A DNA stretch of 24,644 nt from DASXRU01 sp036506395 (GTDB lineage Bacteria > Acidobacteriota > Blastocatellia > Pyrinomonadales > Pyrinomonadaceae): contig DASXRU010000182.1 in assembly GCA_036506395.1 (NCBI GenBank), positions 1-24,644 on the forward strand, written 5' to 3'. The notes under the pieces are model-generated. The model was given only the letters and a program-made list of their open reading frames with translations. It was not told where the DNA came from and did not search any database. This document shows, piece by piece, positions 13,846 to 21,788 of this stretch. Each line of letters begins with the position of its first letter. Position 1 is the stretch's first letter. Made by a program: the position numbers and the translations under genes.

Positions 13846-15255
13846 TTACGCGAGGGCAGCTTCAGGACCCACCAAAGACTTGTTTGGCTTGGGATGGCCC
13901 TCGGTGTCGTAAATCTCAAACTCAGAGGAGTACGGCGCAATTTGATCGAGCACGGCGGCGGCATCACCCACCACGACTATGGCAGCCTTGTCAGGCGTAA
14001 CGTATTGCTGCGCCACGTGGCGAATGTCGCCAATGCTGACGGCATTGACGCGGTCACGATAAAGGTGAAGATAGTTACGGGGCAGGTCCATCATATTGAT
14101 TTGAACCAGTTGATCGACCAGCCCTTCCTGCGTCTCTATGCGAATGGGAAACACTCCAGTCAGGTACGACTTGGCATCCACGATTTCTTTGTCGGACACA
14201 TCCTCTTGCCGGATTCTTTCCAGCTCATAGAAAAACTCCTTAAGCGAAGCGCCCGTCACGCCCGTGCGAACTTCAGCGGTTGCGCGTAAGGTGCCCAGCA
14301 CGCGCCGCGCATCCAAACTTGAATAGGCGCCGTAGGTGTAACCCTTCTCTTCGCGCAGGTTCATGAAGAGACGCGATGAGGCGTTTGATCCCAGGATAGT
14401 GTTCAGCAGCAGCATGGGAAAAAAGTCAGGGTTGGTGCGATTGATTGCCAGGTTGGCAATCACGATATTGGATTGGGCTGAGCCGGGACGGTCAACTATG
14501 TAGGCAGTCCGTCGCGTCCGCACCGGCGGCGGCGGAAAGTTGGGGTCGATTGCCGGGCGCTGTTTCCACTGCCCAAAAAGACGATTAATACGCCCGATGA
14601 CGTCATCGCGAACAACATCTCCGACTACAAACATCACTGCCCGGTCAGGCACCAGCATCGAGCGATGGAAGTCCAGAAATGTGTCCCGGGTCATCGCGTC
14701 AAGCGAAGCCGGCGTGGGTGAGACGATGGCGTACGGATGCTGGCCAAAGATGACACTGGCAACTCTTTCGCTGGCAAGAAACGAGGGCTGAGCGCGCTGC
14801 TGAATGAGCATCTGCTTGGCGTTCTCGCGCGTCAGCTCGATCTCGTTCTCAGGAAAAGACGGATGCAGTGCAACGTCGGCCATCAGCTCCAGGATTTGAT
14901 CGGAATATGTCGAAAGGGAAGAGGCGGCAACGGTCGTGTAGTCGGAGTTGGCCCCGGCAGACAGAGTCGCTCCCAGTTTCTCTACCTCTTCGGCTATTTG
15001 CCGGCTCGTTCGTGATTCCGTGCCTTCGTTCAACAGCCCCGTCATCATGTCGGTCAGGCCGGGTAACTCTCCGGGATCGCTGGCGTGCCCGGCACGAAAC
15101 GCGAGACGAAAACTAACCAACGGCAGACGACGGTCCTCCACGATGACAACGCCCAAGCCATTGTCCAGCCTGCTCTCGACAAACTCAGGGATGTTTAAGC
15201 CGCGAGGTGGTAGGGGCTGCGGCGCCTGTCTGCGAAAAGCTTCCGCTTCAGTCAT
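13846..15255 (-). CDS. M16 family peptidase-like protein, inactive subunit
   Basis: 469 residues from ATG 15255 (TTG at 15279 in the same frame is an alternative). Two M16 domains: the N-terminal one begins near residue 25 (FVESRLDNGLGVVIVEDRRLPL). At the place of the zinc motif HxxEH it reads GLTDMMTGLLNEG (66-78), so the zinc ligands are missing. The C-terminal domain keeps ASSRLFMNLREEKGYTYGAYS, the region with the Arg/Tyr pair that holds substrate in M16B heterodimers. This is the usual non-catalytic partner of an active M16 subunit, which is the gene just upstream (113 nt between them). No signal peptide is visible, so the pair may be cytoplasmic. It probably helps degrade peptides inside a clam-shell heterodimer. 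Confidence 0.9.
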   Translation of the reverse strand: MTEAEAFRRQAPQPLPPRGLNIPEFVESRLDNGLGVVIVEDRRLPLVSFRLAFRAGHASDPGELPGLTDMMTGLLNEGTESRTSRQIAEEVEKLGATLSAGANSDYTTVAASSLSTYSDQILELMADVALHPSFPENEIELTRENAKQMLIQQRAQPSFLASERVASVIFGQHPYAIVSPTPASLDAMTRDTFLDFHRSMLVPDRAVMFVVGDVVRDDVIGRINRLFGQWKQRPAIDPNFPPPPVRTRRTAYIVDRPGSAQSNIVIANLAINRTNPDFFPMLLLNTILGSNASSRLFMNLREEKGYTYGAYSSLDARRVLGTLRATAEVRTGVTGASLKEFFYELERIRQEDVSDKEIVDAKSYLTGVFPIRIETQEGLVDQLVQINMMDLPRNYLHLYRDRVNAVSIGDIRHVAQQYVTPDKAAIVVVGDAAAVLDQIAPYSSEFEIYDTEGHPKPNKSLVGPEAALA

Positions 15256-15368
15256 TGTTTGATTCTTAGCCAACGTCAAATTAATGAATTGAATTCAGCA
15301 CGCCACTTCCAATCAGCAGGACCAGCTCCGGTATGTTCTCTTGAGCCCGCTAATCTCGGGGGCGTTCT

Positions 15369-16814
15369 TTACGAACCATCGTCCACAGATTGATCGGGCG
15401 GAGGCTGCGCATACGCAATTGGGGTTGGGGCCTGGCTCACGGGGGATTCCGGCTCCGCAGGTTCCAGTTCTGGTACCAGCGGTGGAGGCGCGCCTGGTTG
15501 CGTTGGTTCCCCAGGGGGCAGAGGTGAAGCGGGCGCCACCTCTTCGGCGGCAGGCACGATATCCAGCAGCACCCGATTATCAGTATCCAGATACCCTGCC
15601 ACTGCTGCCTTTATCTCGTTCGCGCTAACCTTTAGATAATTATCAACCTCGGTGTTGAAGAGCTCAGGCCGACCATCGTAAAGAGCGAATTCGGCGAGCT
15701 GCTGGGCACGGAAAAGAGATGACTGACGATTGCGCACACTGTCGTTGAGGAGATTGTTATGCAACTTCTCCATCTCTTCGGCGCCCGGGCCATCCGTGGC
15801 CAGCCGGTGAAGTTCGTTCATGATCGTTTCCCGAATTGTGGCTACTTCATTCGCCGGTTTTGGAATCACGACGATGAACAAGCCGGATGGACCGCGCCGC
15901 TCGTCTATTCCACCCTGGATCTGCACCACTGACTCTTCCCCCTTAACCAGCTTCTGATAAAGGCGCGAGCTTTCACCTTCAAACAGCAAGTGGCTGGCAA
16001 GCATCAGGGCGTAGAATTGCGGCGTGCGGCGGGGAGGGATTTTCCAGCCCAGCGCAAACGCAGGCACCGGCGCCAGCTTGTCCAGAAAAATATCCTGTCG
16101 TTGAGCCACCTCCGGAGGCTCACTAACATCGACAGGGGGCGGATTCGCCTGACGCGGAATCGTGGCAAAGTATTTCTCAACCAGCGCCCGCGTCTGGTCT
16201 TGATCGAAATCCCCGGCGATGGTTAACACGGCGTTGTTCGGAGCATAATAAATGCGGAAGAACTCGCTTACGTCTTCGACAGTAGCCGCGTCCAGATCTT
16301 CCATGGACCCGATCGTTGAATGGGCATTGGCCGGATTCTTGAAGCTCATCTCAAAGAGCCGCAGGAAACCATTAACGTATGGCTGGTTGTCATAGCGCAG
16401 ACGTTTTTCTTCCTGCACCGCCTGGCGCTGGTTATCGAGATTCTCTTGCGTGACTTTCAGCGAGCGCATCCGGTCGCTCTCCAACCACAAGGCCAGTGGT
16501 AGTTGATTGGCCGGCAGAGTTTCAAAGTAGTTTGTGCGCTCGCTCGATGTGGTGCCGTTCATGGTCCCGCCGGCGTTCGAGATGTATTGGAAATGCGCTG
16601 CTTTAGGGACATTCTCCGAGCCTTGAAACATCATATGCTCAAACAAATGCGCAAACCCGGTGCGGCCCGGCTTTTCGTTGCGAGAGCCTACATCGTAATA
16701 CACCGCAACCGAAACGACCGGAACCGCATGGTCTTCGCTTAACACTACTCGCAAACCATTCGCGAGGCTGTACTGTTCGATGGGAATAACGCGAATCGCT
16801 CTTGTCTCTGACAA
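15369..16814 (-). CDS. M16 family zinc metallopeptidase, catalytic subunit
   Basis: 481 residues. The inverted zinc motif is intact: H56-LF-E59-H60 in GFAHLFEHMMFQGS, with a further acidic ligand about 75 residues later in QAVQEEKR (135-136). SSERTNYFETLP is also characteristic. The second M16 domain (from about 190) has EGESSRLYQKLVKGEES and lacks the YTYGAYS stretch present in the partner, so the two proteins are complementary halves. The C-terminal 60 residues are a Pro/Glu/Ala-rich tail, unusual for the family. The start is TTG at 16814: an in-frame stop lies 12 nt upstream, and GAGGT lies about 6 nt before the codon. No signal peptide. The partner gene follows downstream on the same strand. 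Confidence 0.91.
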   Translation of the reverse strand: MSETRAIRVIPIEQYSLANGLRVVLSEDHAVPVVSVAVYYDVGSRNEKPGRTGFAHLFEHMMFQGSENVPKAAHFQYISNAGGTMNGTTSSERTNYFETLPANQLPLALWLESDRMRSLKVTQENLDNQRQAVQEEKRLRYDNQPYVNGFLRLFEMSFKNPANAHSTIGSMEDLDAATVEDVSEFFRIYYAPNNAVLTIAGDFDQDQTRALVEKYFATIPRQANPPPVDVSEPPEVAQRQDIFLDKLAPVPAFALGWKIPPRRTPQFYALMLASHLLFEGESSRLYQKLVKGEESVVQIQGGIDERRGPSGLFIVVIPKPANEVATIRETIMNELHRLATDGPGAEEMEKLHNNLLNDSVRNRQSSLFRAQQLAEFALYDGRPELFNTEVDNYLKVSANEIKAAVAGYLDTDNRVLLDIVPAAEEVAPASPLPPGEPTQPGAPPPLVPELEPAEPESPVSQAPTPIAYAQPPPDQSVDDGS

Positions 16815-16935
16815 AGTCTCGACCTCAGGCTCCTATTTTCACGCCGGCCCTGGTCTGTTCCGTTGATAACAGATCAAAGCTTGCCGCAAAGCTGGCGGTA
16901 AATCGTACCTCGATTAGAGCCCATCCACAAATACG

Positions 16936-16981
16936 CTCCATTGCGCAAGCGCTCTTTGCAGAACGCCCTTGCTCAATGGAG
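16936..16981. repeat. Isolated hairpin between M16 and RHH genes
   Basis: Arms 16936-16949 and 16968-16981 (CTCCATTGCGCAAG and CTTGCTCAATGGAG) pair at 13 of 14 positions around an 18-nt loop. The surrounding 16815-17049 shows no gene and no other clear signal. Confidence 0.6.
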
Positions 16982-17049
16982 CCAAAGCAAGGCCCTTAGG
17001 ATGTAGCCGGCCGAAAACAGTTGCCCGAGATGCTCAACTTCCCGAAGTT

Positions 17050-17481
17050 CTAGTTCGGCCGCTCGATAATCATGCCGCGCAGCTCAGCCCTCAGTTTCTC
17101 GATTTCAGCAAGCTTCTGCTCTACTCGTTCGAACAACGCTGACTGCGTCTTGACGCCCTCGTCTATCAGGAAAGCTGCCGCCTCAGCCCGGCTGCGGAAT
17201 ACGCCGGCCTGCACCAGTTGATCCAACCTGTTCTGCGCGTCGGCGGAAATCTTGACCGCGACAACATATTCATCTTTGGCTGATATAGCCTTTTCGATGG
17301 TGCGGCTAATGTCCCGGCCAATAGCCGTCAAAGACTCAGGAATGCGCGAGGCCATCTCGCGTACTGACGAGGCCATCCGCGCCCGGTCAGAGGTCGGCTC
17401 ACCTTCATCTTCCCGCAAAATCAGATCATCCGTCACACTGGACGGTTGGGATTCTTGATATGACTCATATGGACTACTCAT
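17050..17481 (-). CDS. Ribbon-helix-helix domain protein with acidic N-terminal extension
   Basis: 143 residues from ATG 17481, preceded by AAGGAG with a 10-nt gap; the TTG nine bases upstream sits too close to that site. Residues about 70-112 fit a CopG/RHH fold: strand YVVAVKISADAQN, helix RLDQLVQAGVF, then SRAEAAAFLIDEGVK. It is followed by a coiled helix (SALFERVEQKLAEIEKLRAELRGM). The first 65 residues are polar, Ser/Glu/Asp-rich and probably disordered except for a helix around MASRIPESLTAIGRDISR. RHH proteins dimerise through the strand and bind DNA with it, so a transcription regulator or antitoxin-like role is possible; no toxin gene is adjacent. The target is unknown. Confidence 0.75.
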   Translation of the reverse strand: MSSPYESYQESQPSSVTDDLILREDEGEPTSDRARMASSVREMASRIPESLTAIGRDISRTIEKAISAKDEYVVAVKISADAQNRLDQLVQAGVFRSRAEAAAFLIDEGVKTQSALFERVEQKLAEIEKLRAELRGMIIERPN

Positions 17482-17636
17482 AAAGTTCAAACTCCTTCAG
17501 CTAGGTATCTGATTCTGATGTACGCAAGTGCCCGACTTAAAGTTCATTCTAAGGAGAGTTCTAAACCAGCGTCAAGCGTGCCTGCTGTTGCGATTCCCAA
17601 ATGTGTCCTTGACCGCGGAATATGAAGCAGCATCTG

Positions 17637-17665
17637 TTGTTGTTTTACCTCACTCCGACTATAAT
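17637..17665 (+). promoter_or_regulatory. Probable promoter of the FecR-domain gene
   Basis: A perfect TATAAT (17660-17665) lies 17 bp after TTGTTG (17637-17642). The start would be near 17672, giving a leader of about 42 nt to ATG 17714. It lies inside the longest open frame, which argues against the upstream start codons. Confidence 0.6.
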
Positions 17666-17713
17666 GCGGGCAGTCTCCGCTTGATTCCGCGTTCCTTAAC
17701 CGAAAGGACTCCC

Positions 17714-18781
17714 ATGAGATTCTCAAAAGGGGCGGCATACACGCTCGTCATGGCAATGGTGTTCTGCGCAGCAGTGGTAACCCGCGCGCAGAACCGCGAG
17801 AAGTTTGTCATTTCCGCAAAGGCTGGCGGGGTGAATTCAGTGATTGGGCGGGTGACCGTCCAGCATCGAAGCGAATCTCAGCCCGAGCTTCTGACCTCTC
17901 AGCAGGATCTTGAAGCCGGCGACATGGTAGACACGGGAACAAGCGGGCGCGTTGAGGTCTTGCTGAATCCCGGATCCTATCTTCGTGCCGCCGAGCGATC
18001 GCGGTTTGTGCTCGCGGACAATTCGCTTGAGCACCTCACCTTACGCCTGCTTAGCGGCAGTGCCATCGTCGAGGCGACCGGGGCCGACGGTGTCAATATG
18101 CAGATCGATATCGACACCCCTCAGTCCCACTTCGCCATCGTCAAAAGGGGGATATATCGCCTAAACGTCTCGACCGGCCAAACCGAGCTATTGGTCCTTA
18201 AGGGCAAAGCCATAGTAGACGGCGACACGGCGAGCCCGGTTAGGGGTGGCCACAAGGTCGTGCTGACAGGGGGTTCCCGGATTCTGGCAAAACTGGACAA
18301 GGAACGAGACGAGTTTGATTCATGGAGCAAAAACCGGGCAGAGACTCTGGCTCAGGCAAATAGGCGCATCCCGGCGCGAGCGTTAAGCATGTTTCTTGCT
18401 TCCTTCGAGTCGGATTGGTTTGGATCCAGTTTTGGTCGCTCGGGCATCTGGGTCTATAACCGCGGCTCTCTCTGTTACACATTTTTGCCATTCTATGGCG
18501 GGTGGGGCTCGCCCTACGGCGGAGGTTATTCGAGCTTCTATTGGGGCTGCGATTTTTGCGGTGGTTACCAACGTCACGGAGGCCCCGTTATCGTAACCAA
18601 CTCCCCGCCGGGCAATTCGGGAGGTCCCGGAGGATCCGGTGGCTCCGGAGGATCCGGTGGCCCAATCTCAGGGCCGTCTCCTGGGCGAGGGGGGGCCGGT
18701 CCGCTTCCGGGCTCAAGGGACCCTGACGCGCCGGGCCCTCGCGGCAAGAATATCGAACCCTCAGATCCAAACCGGCCGTAG
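17714..18781 (+). CDS. Exported FecR-domain protein with Gly-rich tail
   Basis: 355 residues. The frame is open from 17528, but a good promoter lies in that part, AAAGGA precedes the ATG at 17714 and a signal peptide starts exactly there (MRFSKG, hydrophobic 8-23, TRAQ). A FecR domain follows (about 40-195): GRVTVQ, LEAGDMVDTGTSGRVEVLLNPGS, LRLLSGSAIVEA and YRLNVSTGQTELLVLKGKAIV. Next is DEFDSWSKNRAETLAQANRR, a stretch often found after FecR in acidobacterial and proteobacterial exported proteins. The end is Tyr/Trp/Gly-rich (FLPFYGGWGSPYGGGYSS) then GGSGG repeats and Pro-rich. No sigma factor, anti-sigma transmembrane helix or TonB gene is adjacent, so it is probably an envelope structural or surface protein, not a FecIR-type regulator. 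Confidence 0.86.
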   Translation: MRFSKGAAYTLVMAMVFCAAVVTRAQNREKFVISAKAGGVNSVIGRVTVQHRSESQPELLTSQQDLEAGDMVDTGTSGRVEVLLNPGSYLRAAERSRFVLADNSLEHLTLRLLSGSAIVEATGADGVNMQIDIDTPQSHFAIVKRGIYRLNVSTGQTELLVLKGKAIVDGDTASPVRGGHKVVLTGGSRILAKLDKERDEFDSWSKNRAETLAQANRRIPARALSMFLASFESDWFGSSFGRSGIWVYNRGSLCYTFLPFYGGWGSPYGGGYSSFYWGCDFCGGYQRHGGPVIVTNSPPGNSGGPGGSGGSGGSGGPISGPSPGRGGAGPLPGSRDPDAPGPRGKNIEPSDPNRP

Positions 18782-18813
18782 AAGTCCCGGTGAAGAATGG
18801 CGCTGGCTGACTT

Positions 18814-19194
18814 CTAGCCGTGGTTCTTATGTAGCTGTCGGATTTCTTCGTCAACCACGGCCAGAATTTCAGAACGCGATAGACCGGAAAGCACCATGTG
18901 CGCAAGAGCCGAGCGGAGTGGCTTACGCGTTTCCACATCCTTCTTTGCGCGCGTCCCGCCGGAAGTAACCACCGCACCCGCTCCGTGGCGCACGGTCAGA
19001 AGACCTTCCTTTTGCAACTCCCGATAGGCTGCAGCAATCGTATTCAGATTCACACCAAGGTCAGCCGCAACCTGGCGGACGGGAGGTAGCGCCGCCCCGT
19101 CGCGCAACTCGCGGCTCGCTATCAATGCCTTAATCTCATCTGCCACCTGCCGGTAAACCGGCCGCCGGTCGTCTTCGTCAATAGTAATGTACAT
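18814..19194 (-). CDS. GntR-family transcription regulator, YtrA subfamily
   Basis: 126 residues, the short YtrA type without a large ligand-binding domain. The winged helix-turn-helix covers about 8-76: PVYRQVADEIKALI, then LPPVRQVAADLGVNLNTIAAAYRELQKEGLLTV and the wing HGAGAVV. The C-terminal two helices (SALAHMVLSGLSRSEILAVVDEEIRQL) serve dimerisation. YtrA relatives usually repress an ABC-transporter operon that follows them; none follows here, as the next gene downstream is convergent. AGGAGG lies 8 nt before the ATG and a promoter with TATAC repeats is just upstream, suggesting autoregulation. Confidence 0.92.
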   Translation of the reverse strand: MYITIDEDDRRPVYRQVADEIKALIASRELRDGAALPPVRQVAADLGVNLNTIAAAYRELQKEGLLTVRHGAGAVVTSGGTRAKKDVETRKPLRSALAHMVLSGLSRSEILAVVDEEIRQLHKNHG

Positions 19195-19222
19195 CTGGCC
19201 TCCCTCCTAAGTGTTGGGTGCA

Positions 19223-19251
19223 GCTATACACTATACAATCCAGCTAGTCAA
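19223..19251 (-). promoter_or_regulatory. GntR promoter with likely operator
   Basis: On the minus strand TTGACT (19246-19251) and TATAGC (19223-19228) are 17 bp apart. The spacer and -10 carry the repeated word TGTATAG (TTGTATAGTGTATAGC), a likely binding site for the GntR protein itself. Nothing else is seen in 19195-19302. Confidence 0.6.
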
Positions 19252-19302
19252 GAGGTGCAGTTTTTTGTTGGCCTTTTGGCGGCTTTGTCGAGAGTCTCGT
19301 CG

Positions 19303-20793
19303 TTAGCCGAGGGGAGCCAGTTCATTTGCCAGGACCCGCGCAGAGTGGCTAACAGCCGCAATTCCTTGTCCGGGAAACGTCGTGTCGCCGACGATGTAGA
19401 GCTTTGGATTAGCAGTCCTATGGCTAAAGGAGTTTGTGCCAAAGACAGATGGGAATTGCGCCACGCCACCAACCATGCCGAGCCGGCGGCGAGTCTGATC
19501 GTAATATGATCGCGGAGTAGCCGTTTCGATTATTTCGATTTCGCTACCAAGTTCGGGAAGGCATGCGTGGATCCTTGTCCACCATGTTTCCAGGGTTTCT
19601 TGATCTTGATCCTCAATTTGTTGTTCGTTTTCGTGAAAACTGAACCATTCCTCCGTGTCTGTCTGGGTCCAGACGGTAACTGCTCGCTTACCTTCCGGCG
19701 CGCGTGTGTCCCAGGCCGGGGTTGCAGCGAACATGAAAGGAGATGACGTGGAATCATCTTTAAGTTGTGCCTTCAAATCCGTCACCGCCAGGATATGGTC
19801 CGCCGGCAAGCGCTGAGCAGCAGCTTCATCCATACCGAGGTACAGCAAATACGCACCTTCGCTGAGCATGCCTTTTAGTTGTTCGCGAATCTGCGCCGGT
19901 ATTCCGCTGGCGCCTACCAGTTTTCCATAGGTGTCCCATACGGTTAAGTTACTGATAACGGCCCGCTCAGCATAGACAGTCTCTCCGCTCAGCAGATCAA
20001 CACCCGCAATTTTCCCGTCCGGGCTGTAGGCGAGGCGTAAAACTGGAGTGTTAAGTCTGACCGTTCCCCCGCTCTGCTTAATCGAAGCTGTCAGCGAATC
20101 TGCCAGGGCCGACCCTCCACCGCGAAGGACGTACAACCCATGACTCGGAAGCATCAACGCAAGTGCGGCATAGAGGTACGAGCATTCATCGCCTGAACAC
20201 TGTGCCAACAATTGGAGTTGAGCATCCAGGAACTGGACGAAACGTGGCGAGACGTCGGGCAGATGTCTTGTCACCGTGTCGTGTTGCGAGGCGATCACGC
20301 GATGACCCTGAATGATTCCGAGCGCGCGCCGGAGTTTGAGTGACGAAGCATGCCGTAAATCAGGCAGGCGCGCCGCGGCATTTCTAATCGCAGAATCGAT
20401 TGATGCAAGTTCGCGATAGAAAGCAATCGCCGCGCGAGCGCACTCGGGGAAGGCCGACGTGAGGTTGTCTTCAAACTCTTCGCGGTCTGCACAAATTGCG
20501 ACATCGCGCTGATCAGCCAGTCTTACGACATAAGCAGGTTCGGAGAGCCGAGCGTCAAGGGGGCTAAGCTTCAATTCGGTAAAAATATTTTCGTGCAGCT
20601 CGCCCGATCCCCAGGAAGAATAAAGGCCGGCCCCCCCTTCGAACACATAGCCGCCAATCGCATAATTAGCGGCGCAGCCGCCGGTCATGTCTTCTTTCTC
20701 TAACAGGCAAACGTTCACACCGCGAGCGGCTAACAGAGCCGCAACGGTTAGGCCGCCAATGCCACCGCCGACCACTACAACTTCGTAAGTCAT
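19303..20793 (-). CDS. FAD-dependent oxidoreductase, phytoene desaturase/CrtISO-like
   Basis: 496 residues. The N-terminal dinucleotide fold is VVVVGGGIGGLTVAALLAAR (5-24; GxGxxG at 9-14), then LLEKEDMTGGCA, as in the CrtI/carotene isomerase/retinol saturase group. The C-terminal FAD motif is KLYIVGDTTFPGQGIAAVSHSA (near 465-486). The middle has GLYVLRGGGSALADSL, also typical of the group. Possible reactions are desaturation or isomerisation of polyenes; no phytoene synthase or other carotenoid gene is in the window, so the substrate is open. The ATG is 3 nt after the stop of the CPBP gene, so the two are one transcription unit. No strong ribosome site is visible, consistent with translational coupling. 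Confidence 0.85.
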   Translation of the reverse strand: MTYEVVVVGGGIGGLTVAALLAARGVNVCLLEKEDMTGGCAANYAIGGYVFEGGAGLYSSWGSGELHENIFTELKLSPLDARLSEPAYVVRLADQRDVAICADREEFEDNLTSAFPECARAAIAFYRELASIDSAIRNAAARLPDLRHASSLKLRRALGIIQGHRVIASQHDTVTRHLPDVSPRFVQFLDAQLQLLAQCSGDECSYLYAALALMLPSHGLYVLRGGGSALADSLTASIKQSGGTVRLNTPVLRLAYSPDGKIAGVDLLSGETVYAERAVISNLTVWDTYGKLVGASGIPAQIREQLKGMLSEGAYLLYLGMDEAAAQRLPADHILAVTDLKAQLKDDSTSSPFMFAATPAWDTRAPEGKRAVTVWTQTDTEEWFSFHENEQQIEDQDQETLETWWTRIHACLPELGSEIEIIETATPRSYYDQTRRRLGMVGGVAQFPSVFGTNSFSHRTANPKLYIVGDTTFPGQGIAAVSHSARVLANELAPLG

Positions 20794-20796
20794 GAG

Positions 20797-21702
20797 CTAG
20801 ACGAACCAGTCGAGGGCGCGGACCAACCCGACGACGAAGCCCGCTTTGTGTTCACCAGCTGAGTTGAGCGCGGGAATGTAGGGCGCCAGAAGGATCTCTA
20901 TGGATTGTATACTGTTGAAAATCAGGTGAATGACAAAGCATGGCAAAAGCCGGCCGGTCCGGGCGCGGACCACGGTTAGTGAAACGCTCAAAAGGACGAT
21001 GGCGGAAATGACGCCCACGTTGGGCCAATATTGAAAGACGTGACCAGCCGCGAAAAGGGCCGACACCAGGATGACCGCGCCAGGCATCCCGATAGCCCTC
21101 TGCAGGGCCGGATAGAGCACGCCGCGATAGACTGTTTCCTCAACCAATGGCGCAGTCGCGAAAGCCAGGAAGGCCAGCGCAACAGCCGTCGCGCGCGAGC
21201 TTTGAATCATCCGCTCAATGTCGGTCTCTTGCCCGCCGAAAAGCACGATCAGGACCAATCCAATTCCGAACAGCAGGAGGGCGAGACCCGCACTCTTCCA
21301 GAAGCCAAAGTTTCCGGGCCAGCTCCAGCCAATCGAGTCCCGGAAATCAACCTTGCCAAGCTGGGTAACTACTGCCCACGCCAGCAAAAAGGTTAGCGCG
21401 TGGACCGGAATAATGCTGAGCACATTGATAAAAAGGAGTGCCTTATCGTGAAGTAAGACCTCTCGATTGGGAACGCCGCCCCGATAGCGATAAATGATAT
21501 ATGGCAGGCTGAAGACGATGGGAACGAGAAACAGGAGCACTACGCTGAGAATCCAGGTCAGGAAAGCCTGCCCCAGTCCCCAACGCGGATTATTCGGATC
21601 TGATTCTTGTCTAACAAGAACCTCGCCAACATCTGGCTCGACTGAACTCAACTGTGTTTGAAAATGTTCTAGTGGTGGCGCGGATTCTTCGAAAGTGTTC
21701 AC
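20797..21702 (-). CDS. CPBP-family intramembrane metalloprotease
   Basis: 301 residues, about eight hydrophobic segments after a polar 40-residue N-terminus. The CPBP (Abi, PF02517) motifs are complete: E188-E189-TVY-R193 in VEETVYRG, H221 in FAAGHVFQYWP, and H259/N263 in IHLIFNS. Related enzymes include the eukaryotic CAAX protease Rce1 and bacterial proteins acting in bacteriocin immunity or maturation; the substrate here is unknown. The start is GTG at 21702 without a ribosome site. A promoter ends about 10 nt upstream, so the mRNA may be leaderless. The oxidoreductase gene follows after 3 nt. Confidence 0.9.
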   Translation of the reverse strand: MNTFEESAPPLEHFQTQLSSVEPDVGEVLVRQESDPNNPRWGLGQAFLTWILSVVLLFLVPIVFSLPYIIYRYRGGVPNREVLLHDKALLFINVLSIIPVHALTFLLAWAVVTQLGKVDFRDSIGWSWPGNFGFWKSAGLALLLFGIGLVLIVLFGGQETDIERMIQSSRATAVALAFLAFATAPLVEETVYRGVLYPALQRAIGMPGAVILVSALFAAGHVFQYWPNVGVISAIVLLSVSLTVVRARTGRLLPCFVIHLIFNSIQSIEILLAPYIPALNSAGEHKAGFVVGLVRALDWFV

Positions 21703-21711
21703 TGTGGAACG

Positions 21712-21741
21712 AGTGTAGGAGAGTTACAGTTGCGTGGTCAA
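21712..21741 (-). promoter_or_regulatory. Probable promoter of the CPBP-oxidoreductase pair
   Basis: On the minus strand TTGACC (21736-21741, 5 of 6) and TACACT (21712-21717, 4 of 6) are 18 bp apart. Transcription would start about 21702-21706, at or next to the GTG start codon. The -10 word equals the one proposed before valS. Confidence 0.5.
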
Positions 21742-21788
21742 ACTTTCAGCTGGTTGTGACTGGCGTGATGTGGCGGTGCGTGCAACAA

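Noticed and set aside
17528..17713. N-terminal extension of the FecR-domain gene
   Set aside because: A TATAAT promoter lies inside it, a ribosome site and signal peptide start at 17714, and the extra residues resemble no exported protein start.
17050..19194. Toxin-antitoxin or phage-defence system around the RHH, FecR and GntR genes
   Set aside because: No toxin, nuclease or defence domain is recognisable and the genes have separate promoters and orientations.
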